Source: Monarcha castaneiventris obscurior
Lineage: Eukaryota > Chordata > Aves > Passeriformes > Monarchidae
Reading direction: 5' to 3'
DNA: 64,000 nucleotides
NCBI GenBank assembly: GCA_026261815.1
Contig: JAMPIT010000484.1
Span: 16,652,501-16,716,500 of the forward strand
Within the stretch, counting starts at the first letter, position 1, and every line of letters starts with the position of its first letter. The position numbers and the translations under genes are program-made. Under the pieces are notes generated by a model. That model did not search any database, was not told where the DNA came from, and worked only from the letters and a program-made list of their open reading frames with translations. Shown here one piece after another: positions 48,746 to 59,900 of this stretch.

Positions 48746-50571
48746 TCTTTCATGTTCTTGGGCTCTTTCCTTGGAGGAGTGTCTTTCAGAAGGCTAACTT
48801 ACCTGCTCTTGTTAGTAATACTTCTGAAGAAATATGATAAAGCAAAATATATTGCCTTCTTGTTGTGTCCTAACATGTCTATGTCATGATGGAGGCATTC
48901 AAACCTGGGGGGAATCATCCTTAATTAAATAGCAAAAGCCTTGCATGCCTATCTCTTTTTCCTCAGAATGGAAATTCTAAATTGTACATTCTTACATTTA
49001 AGAACGTGTAGAACAAGATGTTCTTACAACATAAAAACAAATAAGTACATTTAATATCCAAAGGATTTGGAACTGACTTCAATAAATGTAATATGGATTG
49101 AAAAGGGGTGTTAATGTCACTTGTTTTACAGTATTATAGAAATGAAGAATTAAACCTCTAAGTTTATCCCCTTCAATTCCATTTCCTTAAGCTTTGTTAA
49201 AAGTTTATGATGATGTTAGGAAATGAGGTTAATGTTGGTGTTGCTCCTAAAGATTTAGGAACTCAATTCAGTCTCAACAAAGCAATGGTTGAGCTGCAGG
49301 CTGTGCCACAATCTCGTTAGGTAGGTTTTTCTCCAGCCCTCAGCTGTCACCACTGGCAGCCAGGATAGGGATGGGCTCAAGGCAGAGGGGCTGCTTTAGG
49401 GTATTTCTTGAACCAAATTTTTCCTCTTCTCACAGTAATTATCCCACAGAGCCCCTTATAATTTTTCCTGGAAAAGACCAATCTCCCTTCTTTGCATCTT
49501 GTTTTTTTCTGTTAACCAAAAAAAGCTAAGCAACACTAATTCAGCCCCAGAATACCTGTCTCATGCTGGCCAAGGTACATTTCCTGATGATGATGATGCC
49601 TAAGAGTAGCAACAGCATGTGAATACTGATAGCAGGAAGTCAGACACCAGAGTTGTCTCAGATTTGTTTTAACTTGTTTCTGTAACTGTTAAATGTTGTC
49701 ATCTTGTACTTGTCCCAAGCTGCTGTATTAGACAACTCAGGCATCTGAAGCTGTAAATAAGGAAGAGATATGAGAGTCAAGATGATATGAGAGTCACATC
49801 TTGACTGCCAAGGGAGTGTAATAACTTGTACTCAGAGCTATTTACATGTGTGGCATAACTGATGTTTAGAGTGGAGAAGTTGTTTGTACTCTACTCAGTT
49901 GTTATAAATAAAATAGACTCTGAATTGCACATTAGTGTGAGTTAAACAGTTAACGTCTGTGAGGTGATAGAAACAAATAAGAGAAAGCTTCTCTCCTTGA
50001 AGAAGAGCGGTAGATTGGGATTAACCCTTTGTAAAAACATTTTTCTTCATAATATTCTGTGGAGAGCTCTGAACTGAGATGGGTTGATTTTTTAAATAGA
50101 GAGCATCGTAACAACAGGTTTAAATATTATCCACTGTCCTTCACAGGAGATCTGAGGAAAGAGAAGAGCCTTTTTCAAGGCAAAAGAGCTCTGCTAACAT
50201 TGTGAGGACTTCTCCTCCTGTGTCCTATTGTACCCTAAGTGCTGCTATTGCTGCAGTGCTACCTGTGTTCCCCTTTGCATGGGGTTTAAAGCTGTGAAAG
50301 GCTTTGGTTTGCAACTAATAGAAGATATCACCAGGTTTTTGGATGTGTTGGCAGATAGCTTCGATTTAAATGCACCATTTTGGTTTTGGAGCAGAACAAA
50401 CAATTGTTTTCTGTTTATCATAAAGAATTTGAATCCATTTAATTTTTTTTTTTTAATGTGCAATCCAATCCAGTGGAGTTCTGAAATTATTTTGGAGGCA
50501 ATCCAGTTGTTGCTTTGCTTCACAAGGTTTCTGGTAAAACATATTAAATGCTCCTCAGGAGAGGGGGAGGT

Positions 50572-50585
50572 CAGCACTAGTGCTG
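50572..50585. other. 14-bp perfect palindrome
   Basis: CAGCACTAGTGCTG is its own reverse complement. It could bind a dimeric factor or be chance. Confidence 0.4.
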
Positions 50586-51437
50586 CACAAATGAAATTTT
50601 TAGTACATTTAGGAGAAATGGGGGAATGGGGATGGGTGAGAAGTTTGCATATATACTGCTAATGTGAGGTGCCTGTGTCCAGTCAGCTTCTCTGTGATTT
50701 AGGCCTTCATATTACAGGCTTCCTTCTTTTGAGAATTTAGTTTTATTTTGCAGCTCAGGGTAAGCCAGAATTGTTGGTTTCTCCTTGGATTGTTGCCAAG
50801 AGTGCAGGGAATCTTTCTGTGAAGTTACTGATATAAGTTCAATATGTCTTTCAGCTTTTGAGCTCTTTGGAAGAAGCATAAGGACATAGTATATCTAGAA
50901 AAAAATTACTGTACTCTCGAAGTATGATATATGGTAATTCAGGCATGTTATTTAATCTAATAGAAAGGAAAAGCTTGTAGCAACATCTCTGCTTATCTTG
51001 TACAGGCTTTGTTTTGTTGGTTTTTTTCTGCTTTTGCTTTCTTTATTGATGTTACATCATTCTTTTTACTGCTTAAGTTCTTCCCTTGTCACATGTCATT
51101 ATTTTAGGCTATTTTACTCATTTTCAATGGCAAAAGTCTGAGGAACTTATTTTTTCTGTCACTCTGATTTACTGTGCTTTATTACACACTGTAAATTGAA
51201 ATGCCCTCTGTGAATACAGTAGAGAATCAATTTAAATAGATTTTTATTGGAGTAAATAATTTGTGTGAAACTAACAGCTATGAATATTCATAAAATAAAT
51301 ACAATTCATGATAATGCATCCTTATGAATAAATTGAGAACTAATAAATAGAGACTTTCAGGATAGAAGAATGAAAATAAACCTAAACTGAGATGCATTTC
51401 TCTGTCTGTTACTTGATTTGAAAGACTAATGTTGTTT

Positions 51438-51490
51438 ATTGGACTTGAGGATCTCAGAGGTCTTTTCCAACCTTAGCATTTCTATGATCC
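51438..51490 (+). mobile_element. CR1 3'-terminal fragment, + strand
   Basis: 'TTGGACTTGAGGATCTCAGA', 'GGTCTTTTCCAACCTTAGCA' and 'TTTCTATGATCC' form the usual CR1 3' end. Only about 53 bp are recognisable. Confidence 0.85.
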
Positions 51491-52439
51491 AGTGACTCTC
51501 TGGGTGTTCAGAGAGGGATGAGCTCAAACCCAGCCTCTTGTGAAAACCCCAGGATGGTACCTCAACCCTTGATAAATTGACTTCGTAGTTTTACTTAGGA
51601 GAAGTTGTAATTTATTAACTTTATTCTTGCTTGATGTTATTTTCCCTTATTTGTTGTCTGTATTTTTTAACTGTTTTTAAAGTCCATTTTAGTTCTGTAA
51701 TCCAAGAGGACCAGCTGTCTAGGCACATATGGAGAACTGATGAATATGTGCAAGTCTTAATTGTGTTCTCAATTTGCTTTTTCTGTGGGTGCCAGTCAGG
51801 ACACCTCTGTACCATCCACATCTCCCACACAAATCTTTTGCTCTTCGGTTCCTTTCCCTATTTTTGAGACATCTTTGTATTTACCTGTAAGTCTGACCTT
51901 TATTCATCAATGGACACTTGTTGAATACTCTCTAATTTGATAGGTGGTGTTTAAGGTTTGCATGGTAATATTACAGATTTTGAGTAAGACTAAACTATAA
52001 ATATTGCACAAATCTTTAAATTCCAACAGAGCTTTAATATAATTTGCTTAATTTAAAAAAATCAAGACAAAACTGGGAAGAAAGGCAGGATTTTTGTGTT
52101 GTTTCTAGTTTTAGTATTTCCTTTCATGTGCTGATGGTGCTTGCAGGCTTTAATATCTAATGTAGATACCAAAATCCATAACAAGGAACCTGGGAAAAGC
52201 TACTCACTTTCTTTTATAAGGAAAATAATTTTCTGTGCCCTTCTCCCTCATTACAGCCTAAGGCAGTTTTGTAAGGAAATGTCTTAAGGGACTGCTCTTG
52301 AGAGAGGCAAAATCCTGACTTTACAGTGGTGGTAAATGAAGTCATGGTAACAAAATGACTATAAATAGGTCATCTTCTGTAATAGATCAGTCCGTTATAT
52401 ATTTCCATATTATGTGGCATTTATTTAGGGAAGAATGAC

Positions 52440-53484
52440 AGAGGCAGCCATAGAGTTCCAAAGCTACCTGAGGGAATTGCGGGGCAGCAGGGCCTGCGTT
52501 GTGCTCGGGTGTGTTGGGGTTTATGGCCCAGCTGGGCTCCTCAGGACCCCGAGCCCCTGTGCCGGGTGCTGGCTCTGGAGATGGTGCTGAGGGAAAAGGC
52601 CAATTCCAGCTGCTTCCACAGGGCTCAGCCGGGCTGGGGGGGCCTCTGGGACAGCACCTTTGGGGCAGGGAGGTGAGGGGGAAAGTGGAGAAACAGCCCC
52701 ACAGACACTGGGGCTGAGGGAGGGAGGTGAACCAGTGATGGAGCAGGGAGGTGAGGGGGAAAGGGGAGAAACAGCCCCACAGACACTGGGGCTGAGGGGG
52801 GGAGGTGAACCAGTGATGGAGCAGGGAGGTGAGGGGGAAAGGGGAGAAACAGCCCCACAGACACTGGAGCTGAGGGAGGGAGGTGAGCTGGTGATGGAGC
52901 AGGGAGGTGAGGGGGAAAGGGGAGAAACAGCTCCACAGACACTGGGGCTGACGGGGGGAGGTGAACCAGTGATGGAGCAGGGAGGTGAGGGGGAAAGGGG
53001 AGAAACAGCTCCACAGACACTGGGGCTGAGGGGGGAAGGTGAACCGGTGATGGAGCAGGGATCCACACTGGGATCCACGTGGGCAGAACCCACCCTGGCA
53101 CAGGGGAAAAGTGTGAGGAGGAGGGAGGAGCAGAGAGGAGCTGCCATGGACTGAGCCCTCCATTCTCCTGCCAGTGTGGGGAGGAAGTGATTGTGTGAAG
53201 GATGGAGGAGATGGGAGTAAAGGGAAAAAATGTTGGGCTTGGGAAGAGGGTGGTTGAGGACAAGAGTTCTTTGTGTCTTTGGATCTCACCACCCAACTCT
53301 GTTTTAATTGGCAATAAATAAATTCCCCCAAGGGAGCTCTCTTTTCCTAGGATGGCGATTGGTGAGCGGGGACTCCCTGTCTTCATTCCAACCCACAAAT
53401 ATTGTCATTTCCTCCCCTGCCCCAGCCTGTTGGAGAGAGGGAGTGAGAGAGGGGCCGGGTGAGGGAAGCTCCACACCAAACCCA
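52440..53484 (+). mobile_element. Avian endogenous-retrovirus LTR-like block (solitary)
   Basis: The 3' part, from about 53085 to 53484, follows a family of avian LTRs that I know from songbird genomes. It has a purine-rich stretch, 'CTCTGTTTTAATTGGCAATA' with AATAAA at 53313-53318 (polyadenylation signal), 'GGCGATTGGTGAGCGGGGAC' and 'TCATTCCAACCCACAAATAT'. After that come 'GAGGGAGTGAGAGAGGGGCC' and an end near CCACACCAAACCCA. The GC-rich sequence upstream, including the 78-bp array, is probably its U3 part, but the 5' boundary is not clear. No gag, pol or env frame is next to it, so it is probably a solo LTR left by recombination. No target-site duplication could be confirmed. Confidence 0.65.
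52660..53061 (+). repeat. 78-bp minisatellite, about 5.1 copies
   Basis: Units start near 52660, 52738, 52816, 52894 and 52972, and a partial sixth starts at 53050. They differ at a handful of positions, such as CAGCCCC versus CAGCTCC. Each unit holds 'GGAGGTGAGGGGGAAAGGGG' and then 'ACAGCCCCACAGACACTGG'. The + strand carries many G runs, so the DOCK3 pre-mRNA could form G-quadruplexes here. As 78 is a multiple of three, frames stay open on both strands, up to 314 codons on the minus strand. Those translations are low-complexity artefacts. Confidence 0.95.
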
Positions 53485-56400
53485 TCTTTTGGCTTTTGAA
53501 CTCCACAGAGCTAATATGGAGTCATTAAAAGAAAAAAAAGTGCTGCCAGAATTCCACTTTTTGATGCATAGCTGCACATCTGAAGATTACCCAAAGATTG
53601 ATTAGCGTGACTTGTTAGTTATAACAGATCAAAGAAATACAGCAAATGTTTTTGTGTCTGGGGATAGTAAAAGCAGGCAACAAGACGTGTTCAAGGACTT
53701 GTGCTGCTTGTGAGGAGAGTTCCAATTCATTACGCCCATTCAGGTTCTTTGTCTGTGACTCATTTTAATAATTACCATAAAAGTTCTGCAAAAATACTTA
53801 CTTTTCTATTCCAGATTTGCCAAATATGTTTATAAATGCACAGAGCAGATCATTCTAGATGGACTGATAAAGTGCTCCTTGCTTGGGAGCTTGTGATAAA
53901 GCCAGCTGAAAAATGAGAGGTTAGAGGTTGTATGAAAATCTAGTGTGAATTGAGTAGAATGAATGCTCACACATCAGACTGACTTGCATATCTTTTAACT
54001 ACTAAAAGTATGATAAAGTTTCAGGTTTGTTTATAATGCTTCTCTTACTAAAATTGAAGGGTTTTAATACTTAAAATTAGGGGGATTTTTTTCTGTAAAT
54101 GTGGTGTCTGGGGTCATCTGTTTTACAGTTTTCTTTACACAGGGGTAGGAATCCTGATTAGCTTAGCTTAGTGTTGAATTTTGAAGGGTTTTTTTTTTTA
54201 ATCTTGAAAGAGAAGTCATTAAAATGTGAGCATCTCCTTCCTTCCTTCTCTCCCAAATGAAGCTCATTAGTCCCTGGGCTTGTGTAATGTGAGGAGGGAT
54301 GTTATAAACTGGTTTTTGACTGCTTCAAACTCCCTTCTGCCTGCAAGCCTGGAATTAAGCTACTTTCAACTCTGTTCTAGCTCTCCTTTCTCTCTCATGA
54401 GTGTTTTCCTTCACTGTCATGGATCTTACATCTATGGTTCTTCATAACATTTTCCCTGACATCACAGCCACAGCTCTGTTGGCTTTCCACTTTCTCTTCC
54501 TCCCTTCCTTGCCACGGGCCTTGGATTTTCTGGAAGCACACCCTGTGTTAAGCTCTCTCTCAGTACTTGTGCATTCACTTTAAAGCAGGTGAAACACTTG
54601 TGCTCTATAATCTCCTTTATTTGTATTTAAATACATACTTCTGATACTTCTGTAAGAAATGGCTCTTTAAACATAACCACAGAACATACTGTAATTTAAC
54701 CAGCACAGAGTTCTGGACCTGAATGCTTTGATAACCTTGAACTATCATTACAGGAGTGAGAAAGTGGCTCTCTCAGCAGGTTTATTTGGGAAGTCTGATT
54801 ATGAGGGTTTGGGACCTGATTCTCATGATAATTTCATTCCCAACTGTTTTATTATTAAAATATACTTAATTTGCTTTTTTGTTACTACGAAACTCAATTG
54901 TGTTCATCTTGTGTTTTAAAAAGTGACAACCTTTTCTTGTTCACATAAATAGCATATATAAATGGACATTTCCCATACCTACTGTCATTGTCAGCTTATA
55001 TAGGATTTACTTGTGATCACATTTAGTAATAAAACCTAAACAAAATCGAGTCATTTTATTTTTATCAGCTATGCATGATTATCTTCCTTGCATAAATATT
55101 TTCAGCCCCAGAAATTTGTCTTTCTGTTAGGTCTGGTGTCTGTTTTTCTTTCTTTCAAGCAGGACCAGAACCAGTGTTGAGGCAGAGTTGAAAGATTGTG
55201 CATCTTTTCATCTCAAAATTGTTTGATAGGAACAACTGATGATGCCATCTGTGCTTAACCTGCTTCAGCAAAACAGATGTGTAATCAGGTTCAGGGAAAT
55301 TAAAAAAATGCTTATCAAAATGGATTGCATTGATGTCTGTTTTCCTAAGTCATGCAAATCTAGTGGTCTTATAGGAAAACAAACTCAAGTAGGTGGAAGT
55401 TCTTTTTTCATCTCATCTCATCTCAGCTATTTTTGGTAAACAAATGAAAAACACTTGTTCTAATAATGTGTTGCAACAGAAAACACTTATGTTTCTCTTT
55501 GTGGATGTTCCTCTATCAGATGTAGCCTTGGTAAATGCAGGTGTCTTTATTTAGAGGGCTTTTATAACCCACTCATGTACAAGTGGAGATGTGATCAAGG
55601 CAGTGCCAGCTGATGAAGTCTCTGTGTCAGTCCATCTCCTCAGTGTTTTCCCAAGTGAGATTCAAACATTTCAAGCTTTGCAAAGCAGTGGGAATAGAAC
55701 TCAGTTGTACAAAAAACAGCATCCAGCTGCAACAGGAGATCTTGTTTTCCTTCTTGGGATCCTCCTTGGTTGTTTTATGCAGTATTGGAGCCTGACTGTG
55801 TGGGCACGAGCCCCCTTGATACACAGCAATCCTGGCCCAGCACAGAGTGGAGTAGTTTGGACACATCCTTATCTTATCTTATGGGTGGCCTTGGTTGTTG
55901 GCCTTAAACTTTCCTTTCTGGGGAACTCACATATAGTTATTTCCTGCAGGGGGAAAAAGTATTTCCACTTCTGTCTGGTTTGGGGGTGGTTGGTTTTGGA
56001 GAAGAGGTTTTTTTTCCATAGTGGAATAATACCAGTTCTTCTGGAAAGGATGAAAGTGTTAGTTGTGTAAGTTTTGGAGGGGGCATTTTCTGTTTATTTG
56101 TCCTTACTGATGGTGGTGGTGTGATGGTTTTTATATTATCAGTGGTAATTTTTCTCTTTCCAAGTAGTTTTCCTGGTGGATTTTATTATTAATTGCTTTT
56201 GTCCTTTTTAGAGTGGTAGAAAATTAATTTTCACACACCCCCTCATACCTGGCTAAATTTTGGTAACTGGACTATCACAAATAATTTTAAAATGTTTTTC
56301 TGTTGTGGTGGTTCACTGTTGCTGACTGCTCAGAGCCATTCAGTTAGCTGCTGACAGAAAACAAGCTTTTTCACCTCTCCATCACTTTAAATCTAGAACT

Positions 56401-56643
56401 TTACATTTACTGTATGATTGGAATAAGGAATTCCTGCTGTGCCTAATGAATCCTCTTATTTGGCATTAGGTTCCATCAGAAAATGGGCCTCTTAGCAGAT
56501 TGAGCCTAAACCTCAGGAATAAAAAGTTATTTAGTATGAATTGCATCAGTTAACACTACTTTTTGATGTAAATATTTTAAGGCTCATAAAAACTGGATTG
56601 ATGTTCCTCTAGGGTAATTAAATGAAAATTTGGTAACTTATTA

Positions 56644-56776
56644 ATCTCTCTCTTTCTCTCTCTTTTTCTCACACTCTTTGTCTTTCCAAACTTCTTCTCT
56701 CCCCGTCTCTTTCTTTCCCCTGCTGTTTTCTCACCCTGCCTCTTTCTTTCTCTCTCTCCCTCTTCCCCCCCCTCCC
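56644..56776 (+). promoter_or_regulatory. Extended polypyrimidine tract before a DOCK3 acceptor
   Basis: About 130 bp of almost pure C and T, with runs such as CTCTCTTTCTCTCTCT and TCCCCCCCCTCCC, end about 15 bp before the acceptor TTTTACAG at 56787-56794. It would be a rich site for U2AF, PTBP1 and similar pyrimidine-binding proteins, and as a simple repeat it may vary in length. The splicing role is inference. Confidence 0.6.
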
Positions 56777-56794
56777 AAAAATGTGCTTTTACAG

Positions 56795-56943
56795 AAACAT
56801 AAGGTAGATCTTTTCTACAAGCTGCGGCATGTGATGAATGAGCTCATTGACCTCCGCAGGCAGCTGCTCTCGGGGCACCTGACACAGGATCAGGTGCGAG
56901 AGGTCAAGAGACACCTCACAGTGAGGCTGGACTGGGGCAATGA
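56795..56943 (+). CDS. DOCK3: DOCK3 coding exon, helical region after SH3
   Basis: The 149-nt exon lies between TTTTACAG and GTAAGTA. It starts on a codon boundary, has 49 codons and ends with the first two bases of a Glu codon. The peptide begins KHKVDLFYKLRHVMNELIDL and later has QLLSGHLTQDQVREVKRHL and RLDWGNE. This agrees almost residue for residue with human DOCK3 as I remember it, with one Leu for Ile change. DOCK4 has a 'DLFHRLWHIMNEILDLRRQV'-like sequence here, so the paralogue assignment is firm. The segment is the helical bundle that follows SH3 in ELMO-binding DOCK proteins. The catalytic DHR2 and the membrane-binding DHR1 domains lie far downstream. Confidence 0.98.
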
Positions 56944-59900
56944 GTAAGTACTGGGTCCTGTTTCTTCTAATTCTTCTCAAGTCACTTTTATTAACAAAAA
57001 AAAACCTAACACAACATTTTTCCAATGGCATTTGTGCACAGGGAGAACTTGGGATTGTTTGAAAATGGAGTATAACTTCTTACAGTGAGTTTATTGCCTT
57101 CTGCAGTGAGTTTTGCTCTTGCTGTGAAATGAGCTGTTTACTACTAGGCCTTTCCTAGGACTCCCTCTTCTTATAAAAGGATTAGGTCACTTTACTTACT
57201 CTCTATCAACCTAGAGACTATTAGGCCTGGGAGGATGTTCAGAGGTACTTAAAACACATTTTTCTTCCATTGAAAAAGTATTTTAATGGTTGGTGCAAAA
57301 AGTAGAGAACCTCACAGTTAACAGGGACACTGGAGCTGAGGCTGTGATATTTAGACTTTTTGTATCATGACACTTCTCAGAGATTTAGACTCTCCTTGCT
57401 CAGCTCCATGGTGAATTTGTGGGGAAGTTCTTTTAAAGCCAAAGACAGCTGCAATTCATTCACGCAGAAATGGTAATAAATTGCTATTAGACAAAAAACA
57501 GCCCTTGGCCAGACTTGTGTGTCCTGAGATGTGGATCAGGCAGGTAAGTTGTGCATGACACACATGTGACACTCACTCTCAGACAAACAGCAACTGCTTT
57601 TCCACTGGGAGTGGGATTAGTGCTAATGAGCATGTGGGAGTGGGGAGGAGTCCTGGAAACTGACAGCTAAGGAGAAAATCCAAGGTTTTTCATTGAGCTA
57701 TGTTTGTTTGATTCTGTTCCTTAGTCACCTACCTCAAAACCCCCTCTGAGGGACATACCTGAGCACCCTGATGAAGGTTTAGCAGCCCCCTTGCTGCACT
57801 TCATGTCTCTCTTGTTAAAAGAAAGCTCTGAAGGACAGAGACCAATAGATTGCATCAAGTCTTTGCTCTGCAGTGCGGAATTAGAGATATTTTCCATTCT
57901 TATTCCCAGTAGAGTAAATGGGAACCAAGAGACTGTTTTTGAACATTATGCCTGCCTGGTTTTGCTCAGAGTTTATGGATCAAATTAGCAACAGGAAGCT
58001 GCAAAAATGCTGTGAGGAAAAAAAGATGAGGAGAGCAGACAGCAGTGCAGCAATGAAGAGAGATAGGTTGTTCTGTGAGGTGGCTACAGACCTTTTTTGA
58101 TGTAAAACCATTAAATAGGAATGTAATTCAAACTAGAAAGGTAAATCTAATGCATGACAATTATGGAGAAGCATCAGTGAAATCAGTAAATATATTCAGG
58201 GTTATATTTGTCTACTCAGGATGCTCATTTAGGAGAAAAAAAAAATTCTGTTTTTTACTACAGGTATCGAGCTCCCTAGAGAAAGAGGTGCATGATATCA
58301 GAGATACATGCAGTATTTAAATCTAAATGCCTGGGGCTTTGGGGGTATTTCTGCAACATTACTCCTTTCCACAGAATTTTGGAAGAGTTCTGCCACTTTC
58401 TTCTATCCACCCTCTCTGAGTTTTATCAAAAACTTAATGACCACCTGTGTTAATCTGCTAAAAACACTAATGATTTTCATATATATATTCACCTAGTACT
58501 GCCCTTTCTCAAGTATTATAATAGTGTTAAATGCTTGTTCTGTCATACTTGAAATTTGCAAATAAAAGAAATGAAAAACCTTGTTATTAATGTGCATTAA
58601 TGTTGGCTGAGAAGATTGAGTGCCTGCAGTTTGAGTGGGGCTGTAATTACTCAAGACAGCCCAATTTAACAGGAGCTACTCCATGGCTGAGTGGCTTTCA
58701 GGGAACAGGTCATCTCACACATCTGATATGTAAGATGCTTGCTCATTTAATGAGAGGCTGCTTTTGTCCTGACCTTGATCATTAATGAGTTGTACTATTT
58801 GGGGAGGAGTGATGCAGACATGAAATTCACACTGCTTGTCACCACCAGTTAGGGATATTTTTTTTTCTTTGTTAAACTGGTATAATTTTTCCCTTAAATA
58901 CACTGGCAGTGGCTCAGTGTTCATCCCTTGTGTCCTGGTGGGAATCAAGGGACGACAGATAGACTCCTTGGATGAATAGCTGCAGATTTCTTTTTTTGTG
59001 AAAGAACTCACTTAGACTGTTTTCAGACCTTCTATTTGCTTAGTTTTGTGTGCCTACTGTAAATATTAAGTTTTGCTCTGTAGTTTGATCTATTAAAATG
59101 TAGGAATATTGTTTTACTATTATTGCTGCTAACCCTCTGTATTGTTGCTAATCATTCTTGTAACACAATGCTGATTGCCCCTTCCTGTAGCAATTCCATT
59201 TTCTGTTGCTTACACATTCATTCTTCCCTGTAAAAAAAACCATCCTGGTCTCATCCTTTTTTTCATTCATTCATGCTTTGTTCCTTGTTCCAGTTACCCC
59301 CAGGTAACTTGGGTTTGCTCACATGCAGGGCTGATACTGCTGCTGCAGAGGATTTTGTATTTCCCAGCCAGAATTTGCTGCCTTCCAATGAGCATCTTGC
59401 TGGTTTTAGAATTGCACTTTTAAGCATCTCTCTGTGTATTTTTGCACAGCCAAAATCTCATCTACTGTTTTCTTTCTTGCATATCTTGCTGCATTTTATA
59501 CAGAATGCTGCAAATACTTCTGATTTCTAAAAATGTTTCACTCTGATACAATTGGCCATAATATTGATCTGTGGAAGTCTGAAATGTTATTGGGAGTGTC
59601 CAGTGGTCTGTAAATAACAAGGAAAAAGTTGTTATAAACGTTATAAAGCTGAAGTCTGCTATTTATCATCTCATTTAAATAATGTTATAAAGTGGAATCT
59701 TCAGTTCTTCATCTCATTTTCTGTCGTGTTTCAAGTAAAATAGATACTTTATTTTGAAATTTTTGTTTAGGTTTTTGCTTCTACATGAATGGCTAAGTCT
59801 TTCAACTTTTACTATTGCTTAGAATGGGAAGCCAGAACGCAACTTTTTTGCTGATGAAAAGCTGTTTCATTGTAGAGACTTTTGCATCAAAAACAGATGA

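Larger units (their letters stand above)
27406..56794 (+). other. DOCK3: DOCK3 intron, 29.4 kb
   Basis: This large intron runs from GTAAGTG to TTTTACAG. It contains CR1 fragments near 28949, 30618, 33330, 42534, 43388, 44222, 48640 and 51438. It also has a 30-bp tandem duplication at 39122-39181, homopolymer runs at 41761, 43518 and 44684, an LTR-like block at about 52440-53484 with a 78-bp tandem array, and a pyrimidine tract at its end. Stretches such as 34000-38600, 39300-41700, 45000-48500, 49000-51400 and 53500-56600 hold no feature I can name. No nested gene was found on either strand. Confidence 0.9.

Noticed and set aside
52387..53398. Long open frames on the minus strand (314 and 257 codons) and a 164-codon frame on the plus strand, looking like proline- or glycine-rich proteins
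   Set aside because: They are translations of the 78-bp tandem array, whose length is divisible by three, so stops are absent in several frames. There is no domain or codon-use signal.
55591..56070. 159-codon plus-strand frame in the large intron
   Set aside because: No similarity to a known family that I can see. Hydrophobic runs come from T-rich intron sequence, and no splice-site context supports an exon.
14960..56943. DOCK4 (or DOCK1/2/5) as the gene identity
   Set aside because: The residues VPQGLVLE, GIFPANYIHLKKA and KHKVDLFYKLRHVMNELIDL fit DOCK3. DOCK4 differs at many of these positions, and DOCK1/2/5 are more distant.
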